Assembly (NCBI RefSeq): GCF_002101675.1
Contig: NZ_LQOY01000050.1
Span: 1-55,617, forward strand
Direction of reading: 5' to 3'
Length of the DNA stretch: 55,617 nucleotides
Origin: Mycobacterium gordonae
Lineage (GTDB): Bacteria > Actinomycetota > Actinomycetes > Mycobacteriales > Mycobacteriaceae
Positions within the stretch are counted from its first letter, which is position 1, and each line of letters starts with the position of its first letter. Of the stretch, positions 8,734 through 18,237 are shown in pieces. Below the pieces are notes generated by a model that saw only the letters and a program-made list of their open reading frames with translations, ran no database searches and was not told where the DNA came from. A program made the position numbers and the translations under genes.

Positions 8734-8950
8734 TGCCGCCCACACGCGGAATAATGGAAGACGATTGGAGTCAGTCTAGCGCGGCTGCTGTCGAGGGCCG
8801 TACCATCACAGAGTGAACAATTTCTGCGGCTCTGCGTGGCGCGTCTGAAATAGGTTCAGGTACAGCGCATTTACTCGTGTTGGGGGTGCGAATTTTGCGG
8901 CTGAGGCACTGGCGGTGGATATCGCTGTCCCGTTGCTGCTTTAACACGAG

Positions 8951-9721
8951 ATGGGCTGGCGTCAGCGACGTCAACTGCGGGCTGTCCACACCGTTCTGCG
9001 AACACGGCCTGCGCACTTCACACGATCACGCCCGCCGGTTTCGCTGCCAAACGCAGCATTGCCTACCGGATACACCCAGACCAGCAACGCTACGGAAACT
9101 CACAGCGTTAACGACAAAGATCGGCCAGCACACCACCAACCCATTGCTGCATCCGGTAACCATGATCGCGGCGATCGTGGTCGATTTCTCGGGGGCGTCA
9201 TGGTTTCCGGCGTGCTGTTGGCTCCCACGCACTGTCATACAGGCCCTCGCCACGCCGCGGTCCTGATCGGCGAGGCAGCGCTACTGATTGCCACTGCTAG
9301 TATCGAACACCCGTTGATCCGGGCGCCGCTGGCTGCCGCGGCGTGCGGCCTGCAGAATGGGATGATTTCTGGGCTTCCTGAAATGCCCATCCGCACAACG
9401 CACTTCACCGGCACCACCACTGACTTAGGGCTTCTCGTAGCCCTTAGTCGCCGCCACGGATTGGATTATTGGAAAGCAGCGATCCTCAACACAACGGTGC
9501 TGCTGTTCGTCGGCGGCGCCGTCGCCGGAGTGGTGGTGGGCGGTCGCATCGGCGACCGGGCGCTCACCCCGGCCGCGGTCGCGTGCCTCGCTTTCGCGGC
9601 GGCCAACGCATTGCATCACTGCAGGTGTCGCGAGCGGTTGACAACAGCACACCAACCTCCGCCCCCGCTGCCCGGACACGCGCGGAGCGCAGCAGAGCCG
9701 AAGAACACAATCAGCCGGTGA
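8951..9721 (+). pseudogene. DUF1275 (YoaK-type) membrane protein, N-terminally truncated
   Basis: Only the part from about 9199 on resembles the family: a hydrophobic stretch ending VLLAP, then IGEAALLIATASI, the hallmark ACGLQNGMIS and IRTTHFTGTTTDLG, and two more hydrophobic segments (TTVLLFVGGAVAGVVVGG; AAVACLAFAAANAL). The usual first membrane segments, with a start such as the SGxxDxxxFLxLG region, are absent. The first 80 or so residues of this frame are Arg/His-rich and unlike a membrane protein. DUF1275 proteins are inner-membrane proteins of unknown role. I infer a gene that has lost its 5' end. Confidence 0.6.
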
Positions 9722-9845
9722 CTCCTGCCGAGCTGCGGCGGGGTTCGCCAAATCGCTTGGGGCGCTCGTCCGCTCGAGCATGTCAGTCCGCACCTGGGCA
9801 CGGGAGGCAAAAGGATCTGCGAACGGGTCGACGGCCCGTCAGCAC

Positions 9846-11432
9846 TCAGCTGGCACCGGCCTCGTCCCCGCGCCAAGTGCCCGGAATCATCGGCAGTTTC
9901 GGCCCGCTACCGAACTCGTCTTCCTCCAGCCTGGCCATGCCTCCCGCCGCAATAGCCGCTTCCCTGCTCGCTGTGCCGGCAAATCCCAAAGTTCCGGCGC
10001 CTTGTTCGGAAAACACGGCTGACGGCGTCGATTCCCCACCCGCTGGCGCGCCCCAGTCCGGTTCGACGTCGACGTTCATGTTCATGAACTCATCGTTGTG
10101 GTCGTGCAGCCCCGCACGCCGACGTCGACGTGTCCGCGAACGCGCAGCCGCCCCGGCTGCAGCCGCAGCGACATCGGGCTCCGGCGCCTTCTTCTTCGCG
10201 GCAGCGCTGGCACTGGTCCTCATGCCCGATCCGTGCCCGATGCCGGGGCCACCACCGACCAGAAACGGAAAGCCTGGTCCCGTAATTGCCGAAGCTGGAG
10301 GCGGTGTGGGGCCTGCGCTGGCAATGGAGCTGGTAGCAGGCGCAGGAGTGGGGGCCGGAGCCGGAGCAGTGGGAGCGACTGACGCTACCGGTGCCATCCC
10401 GACCGCGGGTGATACCGACGCTGGCGGTGACCCGGGCAGCGCCACGACGGCGGGGACCGCCGGTGGCTGGACAGCGGCGAGGCCCGACAGTCCTGCTAAG
10501 CCGATGGCCGCCCCCACATTCGAGGCGGCGGCACCGAACGCGAAAGCAAGCAACTGCGGTGACTGAATCAAGGCTTGGAAGAGTTGCGGTATGTGCTCTG
10601 GGTAGTCGACGAAAATGAGATAGGAATAAGACTGAAACGCCTCTTGCGGATTTGTAAGCAGTTCTTGGATAAACGTTTCAAAATCTTTCGGGAATTCGAT
10701 GGCACGGGCCACCCACCAGTATGGGTCAGCGGCATTGGTGTAGTCCTCGAAAGGAAGTCCGTTGAGGGTGCCTTCGGTGACATTCCAATCCACCCGACCG
10801 CCGGAGATGTTACGTAAGAAATCGGCAACGACGTAGTCGATCACGGTGGGTTCGCCGGCGTGCGTCTCCACACCGGTGCCCGCGCTGGACTGTGTCTCCT
10901 GGACTATCTCCGGGGCTGTTCCGGTTGGCGAAGTGGACGCCAGGGCCGCATCCGAGACGGTTTGGTAGGTAGCCATGGTGCTGGCCGCCTGGATCCACAT
11001 TCGGACGTAGTCGGCTTCATTGAGCGCGATCGGGATGGTATTCATCCCGAAGAAGTTTGTGGCAACCAGCGTTCCGTGAATGACGTGGCTGGCGGCTAGT
11101 TCTGGGAGCGTCGGCATCGCTGCCAGCGCTGCTTCGTATGCGGCGGCTACAATTTCATGCTGCGCCGCGGCCCGCGCGGCGGTTGTGCCTGCGCGCGTCA
11201 GCCACGCCAGGTAAGGGATGTGGGCGGCCACATACTGCTCGACGCTCGGACCTTCCCAAACTCCCGCTTGCACCGCAACGAGCAAAGCCATGAGTTCGTC
11301 AGCAACGTCCGCGTACTCGGCACTCAGCGACGACCATGCCGTGGCGGCAGACAGCAATGAGCCTGCCCCGGAGCCAGCGCTGAGCAGGGTTGAGTGGACC
11401 TCGGGTGGTGACGCCATCCACATCGTGGCCAA
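9846..11432 (-). CDS. PPE2-like protein of the PPW subfamily
   Basis: About 528 residues. The start chosen is TTG 11432, with GAAGGAG nine bases upstream; ATG 11423 is possible. The PPE domain (MWMASPPEVHSTLLSAG onward, about 180 residues) is followed by a variable middle and a Pro/Ala/Val-rich linker. An arginine cluster (SRTRRRRRAG) comes next and the end carries the PPW signature (TLGFAGT ... LPMIPGTW). From memory the order matches M. tuberculosis PPE2 (Rv0256c), which has an Arg-rich nuclear-localisation segment. Next to the Arg cluster is a His/Asp/Met segment (HDHNDEFMNMNVDVE) that could bind metal. No PE gene precedes it. Confidence 0.85.
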   Translation of the reverse strand: MATMWMASPPEVHSTLLSAGSGAGSLLSAATAWSSLSAEYADVADELMALLVAVQAGVWEGPSVEQYVAAHIPYLAWLTRAGTTAARAAAQHEIVAAAYEAALAAMPTLPELAASHVIHGTLVATNFFGMNTIPIALNEADYVRMWIQAASTMATYQTVSDAALASTSPTGTAPEIVQETQSSAGTGVETHAGEPTVIDYVVADFLRNISGGRVDWNVTEGTLNGLPFEDYTNAADPYWWVARAIEFPKDFETFIQELLTNPQEAFQSYSYLIFVDYPEHIPQLFQALIQSPQLLAFAFGAAASNVGAAIGLAGLSGLAAVQPPAVPAVVALPGSPPASVSPAVGMAPVASVAPTAPAPAPTPAPATSSIASAGPTPPPASAITGPGFPFLVGGGPGIGHGSGMRTSASAAAKKKAPEPDVAAAAAGAAARSRTRRRRRAGLHDHNDEFMNMNVDVEPDWGAPAGGESTPSAVFSEQGAGTLGFAGTASREAAIAAGGMARLEEDEFGSGPKLPMIPGTWRGDEAGAS

Positions 11433-11736
11433 TGTGCACACTCCTTCGCCCGACTGGCTTCGGAGCTTAGTGAACCTGACAATCATTTTCAACAGGTGGA
11501 AGTGTGCTTCCTTAAGCATATTCGCAGCCGTCAGGTCCCGGCCTGTTCAGCGGTGCGTCGGTAGCCTCGGATGGTCAGCTCCGTCAGTCCTGAGTGGCGT
11601 CCAACGTTGCTGTATCGGTAACTGCTCCAAGGTGGATCGTGATGAGCCATAAGTCAAATCAGTCGACGGCGACCGCTTCCCCCGGGGGGATGGCAAAGTA
11701 TATGTGGTGGTCCCTTTATCCCGTCAGAGGAGTTCT

Positions 11737-12843
11737 GTGACATTTTGTCGAACCGACGTGGTGGGCCTGCTGCTTGTTGGCGCGCTGTTAATATCGGGAT
11801 GCGGTGGCAGCAACAGTACCTCCGCTCCCTCCGCGGGGCCGTCGGCGAAAGTCGACTGTGGTGGGAAACCGGAACTCAACGCCAGCGGCGCGACCGCACA
11901 AGCGAACGCGATACAACAATTCGTCAATGCCTACGCCCACGCGTGCCCTGGTTACACGCTGGACTACGAGGCTAACGGCTCGGGCGCCGGCGTCGAGCAG
12001 TTCATCAAGGGCGAAACGGATCTGGCCGGGTCCGGTGTGCCGTTGGACCCGGCCAAAGGCGAAACCAACAAGGCGGCGGCACGGTGCGCGTCCCCCGCCT
12101 GGCAGCTGCCGGCATTGTTTCAGCCGATCGCGGTCACTTATCACATCAACGGGGTGAGTTCGCTGAAGCTGGACGCACTCACACTGGCCAAGATTTTCAA
12201 CGGCACCGTCACCAGGTGGGACGACCCGGCGGTCAGGGCGCTCAACGCAGGCACCAGCCTGCCCTCGTCGCCCATCCGGGTCATTTTCCGCAATGACGAC
12301 TCCGGTAACTCGGCCAACTTCCAGCAATACCTCAATGCCGCATCCGACGGCGCCTGGGGCAGAGGCGACGGCGAGACGTTTGAAGGGGGCGTCGGTACCG
12401 GCGCCGACGGAGACAATGGGGTGACGGCGGCCCTGCAGACTACCGACGGATCGATCACCTACACTGCCTGGTCATTCGCGCTGGGCAAACAACTGAACAT
12501 CGCCCAGATCATCACCTCAGCAGGTTCAGATCCCGTGTCTATCACACCCGAGACAGTCGCCAAGACGATCGCGGGAGCCAGAGTTGTGGGTCAGGGCAAT
12601 GATTTGGTGTTGGATACGTCATCGTTCGCCAAGCCGACGCAGCCCGGCGCGTACCCGATTGTAGAGCCAACGTATGAAATCGTCTGTTCGAAGTATCCGG
12701 AGTCCGCCACGGGCAGAGCCGTCAGGGCGTTTATGCAGGCGATTATAGGTCCGGGGCAAGACGGCTTGGCGCAGTATGGATCCATCACACCGCCGAACTG
12801 GCTCCAGGCGAGGCTGGCGACAGCGGTCAACGCTATCTCTTGA
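11737..12843 (+). CDS. pstS: Phosphate-binding lipoprotein PstS
   Basis: 368 residues from GTG 11737, with GAGGAG seven bases upstream. A short signal peptide ends in the lipobox LLISGC, so the mature protein is lipid-anchored outside the membrane. The periplasmic-binding fold shows [29 protein letters not shown] and [20 protein letters not shown], matching phosphate-contact loops of the family. It delivers phosphate to a Pst transporter, but no pstC, pstA or pstB is present. Eighteen bases downstream begins a PknD-like kinase, the same pairing as pstS2-pknD in M. tuberculosis, suggesting co-expression and possible phosphate signalling. Confidence 0.9.
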   Translation: MTFCRTDVVGLLLVGALLISGCGGSNSTSAPSAGPSAKVDCGGKPELNASGATAQANAIQQFVNAYAHACPGYTLDYEANGSGAGVEQFIKGETDLAGSGVPLDPAKGETNKAAARCASPAWQLPALFQPIAVTYHINGVSSLKLDALTLAKIFNGTVTRWDDPAVRALNAGTSLPSSPIRVIFRNDDSGNSANFQQYLNAASDGAWGRGDGETFEGGVGTGADGDNGVTAALQTTDGSITYTAWSFALGKQLNIAQIITSAGSDPVSITPETVAKTIAGARVVGQGNDLVLDTSSFAKPTQPGAYPIVEPTYEIVCSKYPESATGRAVRAFMQAIIGPGQDGLAQYGSITPPNWLQARLATAVNAIS

Positions 12844-12861
12844 TCAACATGAAGGAGTTTG

Positions 12862-14844
12862 ATGGCAGGCGTCAGTGAGTCCGGGCCGAGGGCAGGCTCG
12901 CTTGTCGGGCCGTATCGGCTGATGCGGCTACTGGGTCGTGGCGGAATGGGCGAGGTCTACGAGGCCGAGGACACCCGCAAACACCGAGTGGTGGCGCTGA
13001 AGTTGATCTCGGAGCAATTCTCTGCCGACCCGGTGTTTCGCGAGCGGATGCAGCGCGAGGCGGACGCCGCGGGACGGCTGACCGAACCGCATGTGGTGCC
13101 GATCCACGATTACGGCGAGATCGACGGGCAGCTGTACCTGGACATGCGGCTGATAGACGGTATTTCTTTGCGCCGCATGTTGACGGCCTATGGTCCGCTG
13201 ACACCGGCGCGAGCAGTGGCCATCGTGCGGCAGGTCGCCGCCGCGCTGGACGCCGCACACGCCAGCGGGGTTACCCACCGCGACGTCAAACCGGAAAACA
13301 TCATTATCGGCATCGACGACTTCGCCTACCTGGTCGACTTCGGCATTGCCCGTGCCGCAACCGATCCGGGGCTGACCCACACCGGAATGGCGCTGGGAAC
13401 TTATAACTACATGGCCCCGGAGCGATTCGCCGGCGACAGAGTTGACTTCCGGGCCGACATCTATTCGCTGGCATGTGTGTTGGCCGAGTGCTTGACCGGG
13501 TCACCTCCTTACCCCGGCAGCAGCATCGAGAGGGTGATCGGCGCGCATCTGATGGAGCCCGCTCCGCGGCCCAGCCAACTGCGGCCCGGCTTAGTTCCGC
13601 CGGGTCTCGACCAGGTGATCGCCACAGGAATGGCCAAGAACCCCGAGGAACGCTTCCGCAGCGCCGGTGAACTGGCCGCCGCCGCCCACGCCGCACTGAC
13701 CACAGCCGAGCAGAACCAGGCGGCCGCGATTGCGCAGCGCGGCGAGCGAACGATCTCATCGACCGGTGCCGGCCCAGCCGCCGCCGACTCTGTCACACAG
13801 GCCAGGCCCTGGTCAGCGATGTCAAGTTCGCCCGCGACCCAGAGCGGGTGGACACCGTCACCCGCCGACACCTCCAGCTGGCGCAGCCGCCCGAACGTCC
13901 CACCCTTCGTCAGCCCTACCGGCCCACCGGACCCGGCCCCCACATCTGGGGCACGGGCGAAGCCTCGACGCAAACGCATGTGGGTCCCCATCGGCGCCAC
14001 CGCACTAGTGGTGATCATCGGCGTCATCGTCGTCGTCGGACATCTACTCAAGCCGAAACCGCAACCGGCGGCATCGGCGCCCGGACAGACAATAGTGCCG
14101 ATGACCGGGCTCGGCTTTCCCTTTTCGCCGGGCGGGGTCGCCCTGGACAATACCGGCAGCGTGTATGTCACCAGCCAAGGCATGTACGGGCGCGTCGTGA
14201 AGTTGGCTGACGGGTCGTCCACCCCGACGGTACTGCCGTTCACCGGCCTCTACCAACCGCAGGGGCTGGCAGTAGACGCCAACGGCACCGTGTACGTCGC
14301 CGACTTCAATAACAGGGTGGTCAAGCTGGCAGCCGGATCCAACACCCAAACCGTGATGCCTTTTACCGGCCTCGCGTACCCGCAGGGCGTGGGGGTCGAT
14401 GCTACCGGCAATATCTATGTCGCAGACCGCGGCAACAACCGAGTGGTGAAGCTTGATGCCAAATCCAACACTCAGGCTGATCTGCCGTTCACCGGCCTAA
14501 ACCATCCAGATGGTGTCGCCGTAGACCTTTCGGGCAGCGTTTATGTCACCGACTCGGACAATGACAGGGTGCTGAAGCTCAACCCCGGGTCGAGCACTCC
14601 GACGGAGTTGCCCTTCACCGGACTTGCCGTGCCCTCGGGTATCGCGGTAGACACCGCCGGCGCCGTCTACGTCACCGACCACGAGACCGGCAAGGTGGCC
14701 AAGCTGGACACCGGATCGAGCGCCCCGACAACGCTGCCGTTCACCGGCGGCCATCCCGTGGGCGTGGCGGTCGACGCCTCCCGCAAGAAGGTGTTCGTCG
14801 CCGACAACGGCAACGGCAGACTGGTGCAGCTGGCAGCGGGATAG
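12862..14844 (+). CDS. pknD: PknD-like Ser/Thr protein kinase with NHL beta-propeller sensor
   Basis: 660 residues from ATG 12862 with AAGGAG four bases upstream. The kinase domain covers about 15-280: GRGGMGEV loop, VALKL lysine near 47, catalytic HRDVKPEN, DFGIAR and APE. A Pro/Ser-rich juxtamembrane region and one membrane helix (ALVVIIGVIVVVGHLL) follow. The extracellular part is a six-bladed NHL propeller with repeats such as GVAVDLSGSVYVTDSDNDRV. In M. tuberculosis PknD this arrangement senses an outside ligand and phosphorylates regulatory proteins; the ligand is unsettled. All catalytic residues are present. It follows pstS closely and is probably in the same operon. Confidence 0.93.
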   Translation: MAGVSESGPRAGSLVGPYRLMRLLGRGGMGEVYEAEDTRKHRVVALKLISEQFSADPVFRERMQREADAAGRLTEPHVVPIHDYGEIDGQLYLDMRLIDGISLRRMLTAYGPLTPARAVAIVRQVAAALDAAHASGVTHRDVKPENIIIGIDDFAYLVDFGIARAATDPGLTHTGMALGTYNYMAPERFAGDRVDFRADIYSLACVLAECLTGSPPYPGSSIERVIGAHLMEPAPRPSQLRPGLVPPGLDQVIATGMAKNPEERFRSAGELAAAAHAALTTAEQNQAAAIAQRGERTISSTGAGPAAADSVTQARPWSAMSSSPATQSGWTPSPADTSSWRSRPNVPPFVSPTGPPDPAPTSGARAKPRRKRMWVPIGATALVVIIGVIVVVGHLLKPKPQPAASAPGQTIVPMTGLGFPFSPGGVALDNTGSVYVTSQGMYGRVVKLADGSSTPTVLPFTGLYQPQGLAVDANGTVYVADFNNRVVKLAAGSNTQTVMPFTGLAYPQGVGVDATGNIYVADRGNNRVVKLDAKSNTQADLPFTGLNHPDGVAVDLSGSVYVTDSDNDRVLKLNPGSSTPTELPFTGLAVPSGIAVDTAGAVYVTDHETGKVAKLDTGSSAPTTLPFTGGHPVGVAVDASRKKVFVADNGNGRLVQLAAG

Positions 14845-14981
14845 CCGGCAGGGTTTCCGCTATCCGCTGCATGGCCGAAGTTGGCCGGTCCAGTGCGAAC
14901 CGGTCCAGTGGAAACTGCTTTTGGCGAATCCTTGAGCCGGCGCCACGAAGTGAGTAAACGCCGCAATCACAACAACGCTCG

Positions 14982-15749
14982 CTACAGCGAGCCCAGAATC
15001 GCCTGCATTGTCGTGATCTCCTTCTGCTGGGTGTCGACGATCGACTGCGCCATCGCAGTAGCAGCAGAATACTGACCGGACTTGATTTCGTGCTGCGCCA
15101 TGCTGATTGCGCCCTGATGATGCTGGATCATCTGGTTGAGGAACAACTTGCTGGCGGCGACACCTTGCGCGTCTCGCAGGGCTTGCATGTCTTGCTCGGA
15201 CATCATTCCGTCCGTCCCACCCATCCCGGGCATGCCGGGCGTTCCGCTTTGACTCGGCATCCCGGGCATGCCGGGCGTTCCGCTGTGGCTCGGCATGCCG
15301 GGCATGCCGCTGTGGCTCGGCATTCCGGGCATCCCGCTCTGACTCGGCATCCCGGGCATCCCGGGCATCGACGACGAGGGGGACATGCCACCCGGGGTCG
15401 TCGGCTGTCCCCACTGGTTGAGCCACGTTTGCAGCTGCTGAATTTCTGGCCCCTGCGCCGACTTGATCTGGTTGGCCAGGTCGATCACGCGAGGATCGAT
15501 ACCCTGCTTTCCGAGAATGATGTCGCTCATCTGGATCGCTTGCTGATGGTGGGCAATCATGTGCTGGGCGAACATGACGTCTTGATCGTTGTGCGCCTGC
15601 GAACCCGCTGGCGAACTCGAGACACTCGACGACCCGGCCGTCGTGGCACTGGATCCGGCCTGGTTGCCGGAGCTGCCGCATGCGGTGAGGGTCAGTAGCC
15701 CCACGACCGCAGCTGTAGCTGCGGAGGCGGTCATCGATCGTTGCACCAT
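14982..15749 (-). CDS. DUF305 lipoprotein with a Met-rich insert
   Basis: 255 residues from ATG 15749 with AGGAAG upstream. A signal peptide ends in the lipobox LLTLTAC (Cys24), so the protein is anchored on the outside. The two DUF305 halves have their His/Met motifs, AQHMIAHHQQAIQMSDIIL (about 61-79) and LNQMIQHHQGAISMAQHEI (about 204-222). Between them residues 122-188 hold about 15 methionines in repeats such as MPGMPSHSG, resembling methionine copper(I) sites in copper-resistance proteins. DUF305 proteins are often found with copper pumps and oxidases. It is divergent from the methyltransferase at 15860, with a weak palindrome between them. Confidence 0.9.
   Translation of the reverse strand: MVQRSMTASAATAAVVGLLTLTACGSSGNQAGSSATTAGSSSVSSSPAGSQAHNDQDVMFAQHMIAHHQQAIQMSDIILGKQGIDPRVIDLANQIKSAQGPEIQQLQTWLNQWGQPTTPGGMSPSSSMPGMPGMPSQSGMPGMPSHSGMPGMPSHSGTPGMPGMPSQSGTPGMPGMGGTDGMMSEQDMQALRDAQGVAASKLFLNQMIQHHQGAISMAQHEIKSGQYSAATAMAQSIVDTQQKEITTMQAILGSL
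15219..15368 (-). repeat. Met-Pro-Gly repeat tract inside the DUF305 gene
   Basis: Imperfect tandem units of 27-30 bp encode variants of MPGMPSQSG and MPGMPSHSG. Units differ by SQSG/SHSG and by GMPG/GTPG changes. Repeat-number variation would alter the number of methionine sites without a frameshift, as units are multiples of three. Confidence 0.75.
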
Positions 15750-15797
15750 CAGGATGACTTCCTTTCGATAATCAAGAGAGCAGAGTCGTTTTCAACA

Positions 15798-15811
15798 TAC
15801 CTATACGGGTA
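15798..15811. promoter_or_regulatory. Candidate degenerate copper operator between DUF305 and methyltransferase genes
   Basis: The sequence tacctatacgggta lies about midway between the two divergent starts (49 bases from each). It resembles the operators in this window but lacks the full CCCC/GGGG core and is one base shorter. It may be a weaker RicR/CsoR-type site serving both genes, or chance. Confidence 0.35.
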
Positions 15812-15859
15812 CACGGTAGCAGGCACGGGCAGGCGGCCCCCGTGGCGAAGGAGGTTTCA

Positions 15860-16525
15860 ATGCAATCAGGTACCGAAACTGCGCGTCGGCGCGGTCCCCG
15901 TTCCGAGGGTATTTCGCCAAGGGCCTACGAGGCGTTGTCCGAGGTCTGGTATTTCGGCCAGCGCGCCCGTATTTGGGACCGTCTCGTCGTATCGTCCGGC
16001 GCGCGGCCGGGTCAAAGAGTACTCGAACTTGGTTGCGGCACAGGATATTTTGCTCGCCGAATCGCCCCAGTGGTGGGTCCTTCGGGAGTGGTGGTGGGAA
16101 TCGATCCGTCACTGCCGTCCCTAGCCTATGCCGCGGCACATTCCCCGCCGCACTGCACGTTTTATCCAGCGCAAGCTCAGAATCTGCCCTTCGCCGATGC
16201 GTCCTTCGACGTCGTTGCGTCAAGTCTGACCTTCCATCACATTGCGCCTGACCATCGTCTCGTGGCGATACGCGAGGCGCTTCGGGTGTTGCGGCCGGGC
16301 GGACGGGCGTGCATCGCTGATGTCTGTCCGCCGCGGATTCGACTTCTCGAGCGCGTTGTCAGCGCGGCGCACGGTCGAGCGGAGATGCACGACATCTTCG
16401 ACAGACTTCGCGCGATGATGGCCGAGGCGGGCTTTACCACCATGGCAACCGGTCGCGTCTCGCGACTGTGCTACATCACGGCCGAACGGCCGCACGATCT
16501 GACCGCCGCCTTCGCAGACGTCTGA
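15860..16525 (+). CDS. Class I SAM-dependent methyltransferase
   Basis: 221 residues from ATG 15860, with GAAGGAGG six bases upstream. The Rossmann-type motif I is VLELGCGTGYFA (near residue 55), followed by the acidic motif II GIDPS. NLPFADASFDVVASSLTFHH and a late VLRPGGRACIADV are typical of the UbiE/arsenite-methyltransferase-like group. The substrate is unknown. There is no cysteine set like that of ArsM near the C-terminus, so arsenite methylation is not supported. It is divergent from the DUF305 copper-type gene and could be co-regulated with it. Confidence 0.85.
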   Translation: MQSGTETARRRGPRSEGISPRAYEALSEVWYFGQRARIWDRLVVSSGARPGQRVLELGCGTGYFARRIAPVVGPSGVVVGIDPSLPSLAYAAAHSPPHCTFYPAQAQNLPFADASFDVVASSLTFHHIAPDHRLVAIREALRVLRPGGRACIADVCPPRIRLLERVVSAAHGRAEMHDIFDRLRAMMAEAGFTTMATGRVSRLCYITAERPHDLTAAFADV

Positions 16526-16954
16526 ACGTTGGTACGGGCTCGTGGGTCGGTGCTCGACGGTGAGGGCGAAAGTGTCTTCAGCCTCCGCCGCCGCCGGAAC
16601 CGGTACAACCAAGGCCTGCAACGGGGTTGAAAGAGTCGTGGCGCCAATTGCCATCCCAGTTCGGGTCGCACACGGGGTTGGCATGGGGCCCAGAGCAACA
16701 CGCATCAGTTGGGGACGGTGCAGGTTTTGCCTCAGCGTTGACCGCGCCAACCTAGTCACCCCGCGCCCAAGGTCGCTGTGTTGCAACGGTAACCGCGGCA
16801 GTCGCCATCTCTGGCTTCATACCCAGGCGCTACCCGGAAAGTGGCCCGCCAAACATCGGCGCGGCTCCAAAGGGGCCTGACCGGTTGTGGCACCGTGATA
16901 ATTCCCAACCGGAGGCCCCGTAACCGCGCCGACGCGGCCGTGCGGATCGGCGCG
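16526..16954. other. 429-bp convergent intergenic stretch, no gene recognised
   Basis: This lies between the 3' ends of the methyltransferase and threonine synthase-like genes. A short minus-strand frame near 16540-16780 has no recognised features. I see no strong terminator hairpin. Confidence 0.5.
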
Positions 16955-18205
16955 TCACGGGCACATGCCGGCCGGTAGCGCCGCCTCAAGGGCTGTCAAG
17001 GTCGGCGCCAGGACCGGCAATTCGGGCAGGTGGCCGGCCGTGGAGCCCGGATCTTTCAGTCCGGTCGACGTCGACAGCAAGACGACGCTCTCGTCAGCAT
17101 CGATCCAACGTCGAGAAGCGAGCTGCCGAGCGGCAAGTACCGCCAACACGGAGGCGCCCTCTGCGTAGATGCCCTCGCCGGACGCCAACTCGAGCTGCAT
17201 ACGGACAATCGCGTCATCGCTTGGTTCTGCCACGGCGGTACCGTTGGTGGCCCGGATCGCCTCCACGCCTTGATAGGTGGCCACCCGCGCAGCGACCGAG
17301 AACGCGAGTGACTGCCGAGTGGGCACCGTCGGCTGACGTCCCGGTGGGGCTTGGAGCCCCTGCGCGTAGGCGCCAAACGGATCGACCGCGACCAGCCTGG
17401 GCATGCGGGTTGTCAGGCCGAGACCGATCAGGTCGGCAAAACCCCGGCGGATTCCGGATAACGCGTCCCCGTAGGCGGTCGGGACGACGACCACGTCGGG
17501 CGCTTCCCCGAGTTGTCCCCACAGCTCGTAGGCGATCGTCTTGTATCCCTCGACCCCGAACGGGTTGGAACCGATCGGCGGAGTCACTGCCCCGGATATC
17601 GCAGTCCAACCGAACGCCTCGACCGCTTGACGCAGTACCGACCACCGGTCCGGGCCTTTCTCGTACGCGACGAGGCAGGCGCCGTAGCCTCGAATGAGAA
17701 TGCTCATCTCGCGCGGTATCGATGACAATGTGAGGACCACGCACCGAAGCCCTGCCGCGGCTGCGTAGGCGGCCACTGCCGCGCCGTGGTTTCCCGTCGA
17801 TGAGACGATGACCGTCGATGCTGCCGACGCCGCCGCCTTTGTGACGGCCGCCGCCGCCAGCCTGTCCTTGAACGACCACGTCGGATTTCGAGATTCGTCT
17901 TTGAGCATGAGCCTATTTAGGCCAAGCCGAGGCCCCAGCCGATTCAACGGAATGACGGGCGTCTGGCCTTCGCCCAAGGTCACCGGAGCGTCCTCTGGCG
18001 CCAGCGGCAGCAACTCGCGGTATCCGAAGATTCCTGACTGGGATGCCTTCCATGGCAGAGGGCCCGGATTGATCGCGTAGACGGGGGTTAGATTCACCCC
18101 GATACCTTCGCGTGCGCATCGCGGACACCCGAAGGAGGCTCGATCTTCCGGCGCCTCTTCGCCACAGCGGGGACACCGGAGCGATCCGAGATACCGTGCG
18201 CTCAT
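16955..18205 (-). CDS. Threonine synthase-like PLP enzyme with zinc ribbon
   Basis: 416 residues. The N-terminus has a zinc-ribbon pair, CPRC and GCPRC, 14 residues apart. The PLP fold type II core follows: LGEGQTPVIPL, then the lysine motif NPTWSFKDRLA (Schiff-base Lys near 117), VSSTGNHGAAVAAYA for phosphate binding and a late VVLLSTSTGLKDPGS. Threonine synthases convert O-phosphohomoserine to threonine; other family members act on related amino acids. No thrA or thrB neighbours are present and a housekeeping thrC would be elsewhere, so a specialised or acquired paralogue is likely. Its start adjoins the end of the broken ATPase cassette, whose repeat begins 11 bp upstream. Confidence 0.85.
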   Translation of the reverse strand: MSARYLGSLRCPRCGEEAPEDRASFGCPRCAREGIGVNLTPVYAINPGPLPWKASQSGIFGYRELLPLAPEDAPVTLGEGQTPVIPLNRLGPRLGLNRLMLKDESRNPTWSFKDRLAAAAVTKAAASAASTVIVSSTGNHGAAVAAYAAAAGLRCVVLTLSSIPREMSILIRGYGACLVAYEKGPDRWSVLRQAVEAFGWTAISGAVTPPIGSNPFGVEGYKTIAYELWGQLGEAPDVVVVPTAYGDALSGIRRGFADLIGLGLTTRMPRLVAVDPFGAYAQGLQAPPGRQPTVPTRQSLAFSVAARVATYQGVEAIRATNGTAVAEPSDDAIVRMQLELASGEGIYAEGASVLAVLAARQLASRRWIDADESVVLLSTSTGLKDPGSTAGHLPELPVLAPTLTALEAALPAGMCP

Positions 18206-18237
18206 ATCGGGGGGCTCCCGCTCGGTGGCAGCTTTGG

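Noticed and set aside
15842..16525. Arsenite methyltransferase
   Set aside because: General SAM motifs are present, but the conserved cysteines of ArsM are not, and no ars genes are nearby.
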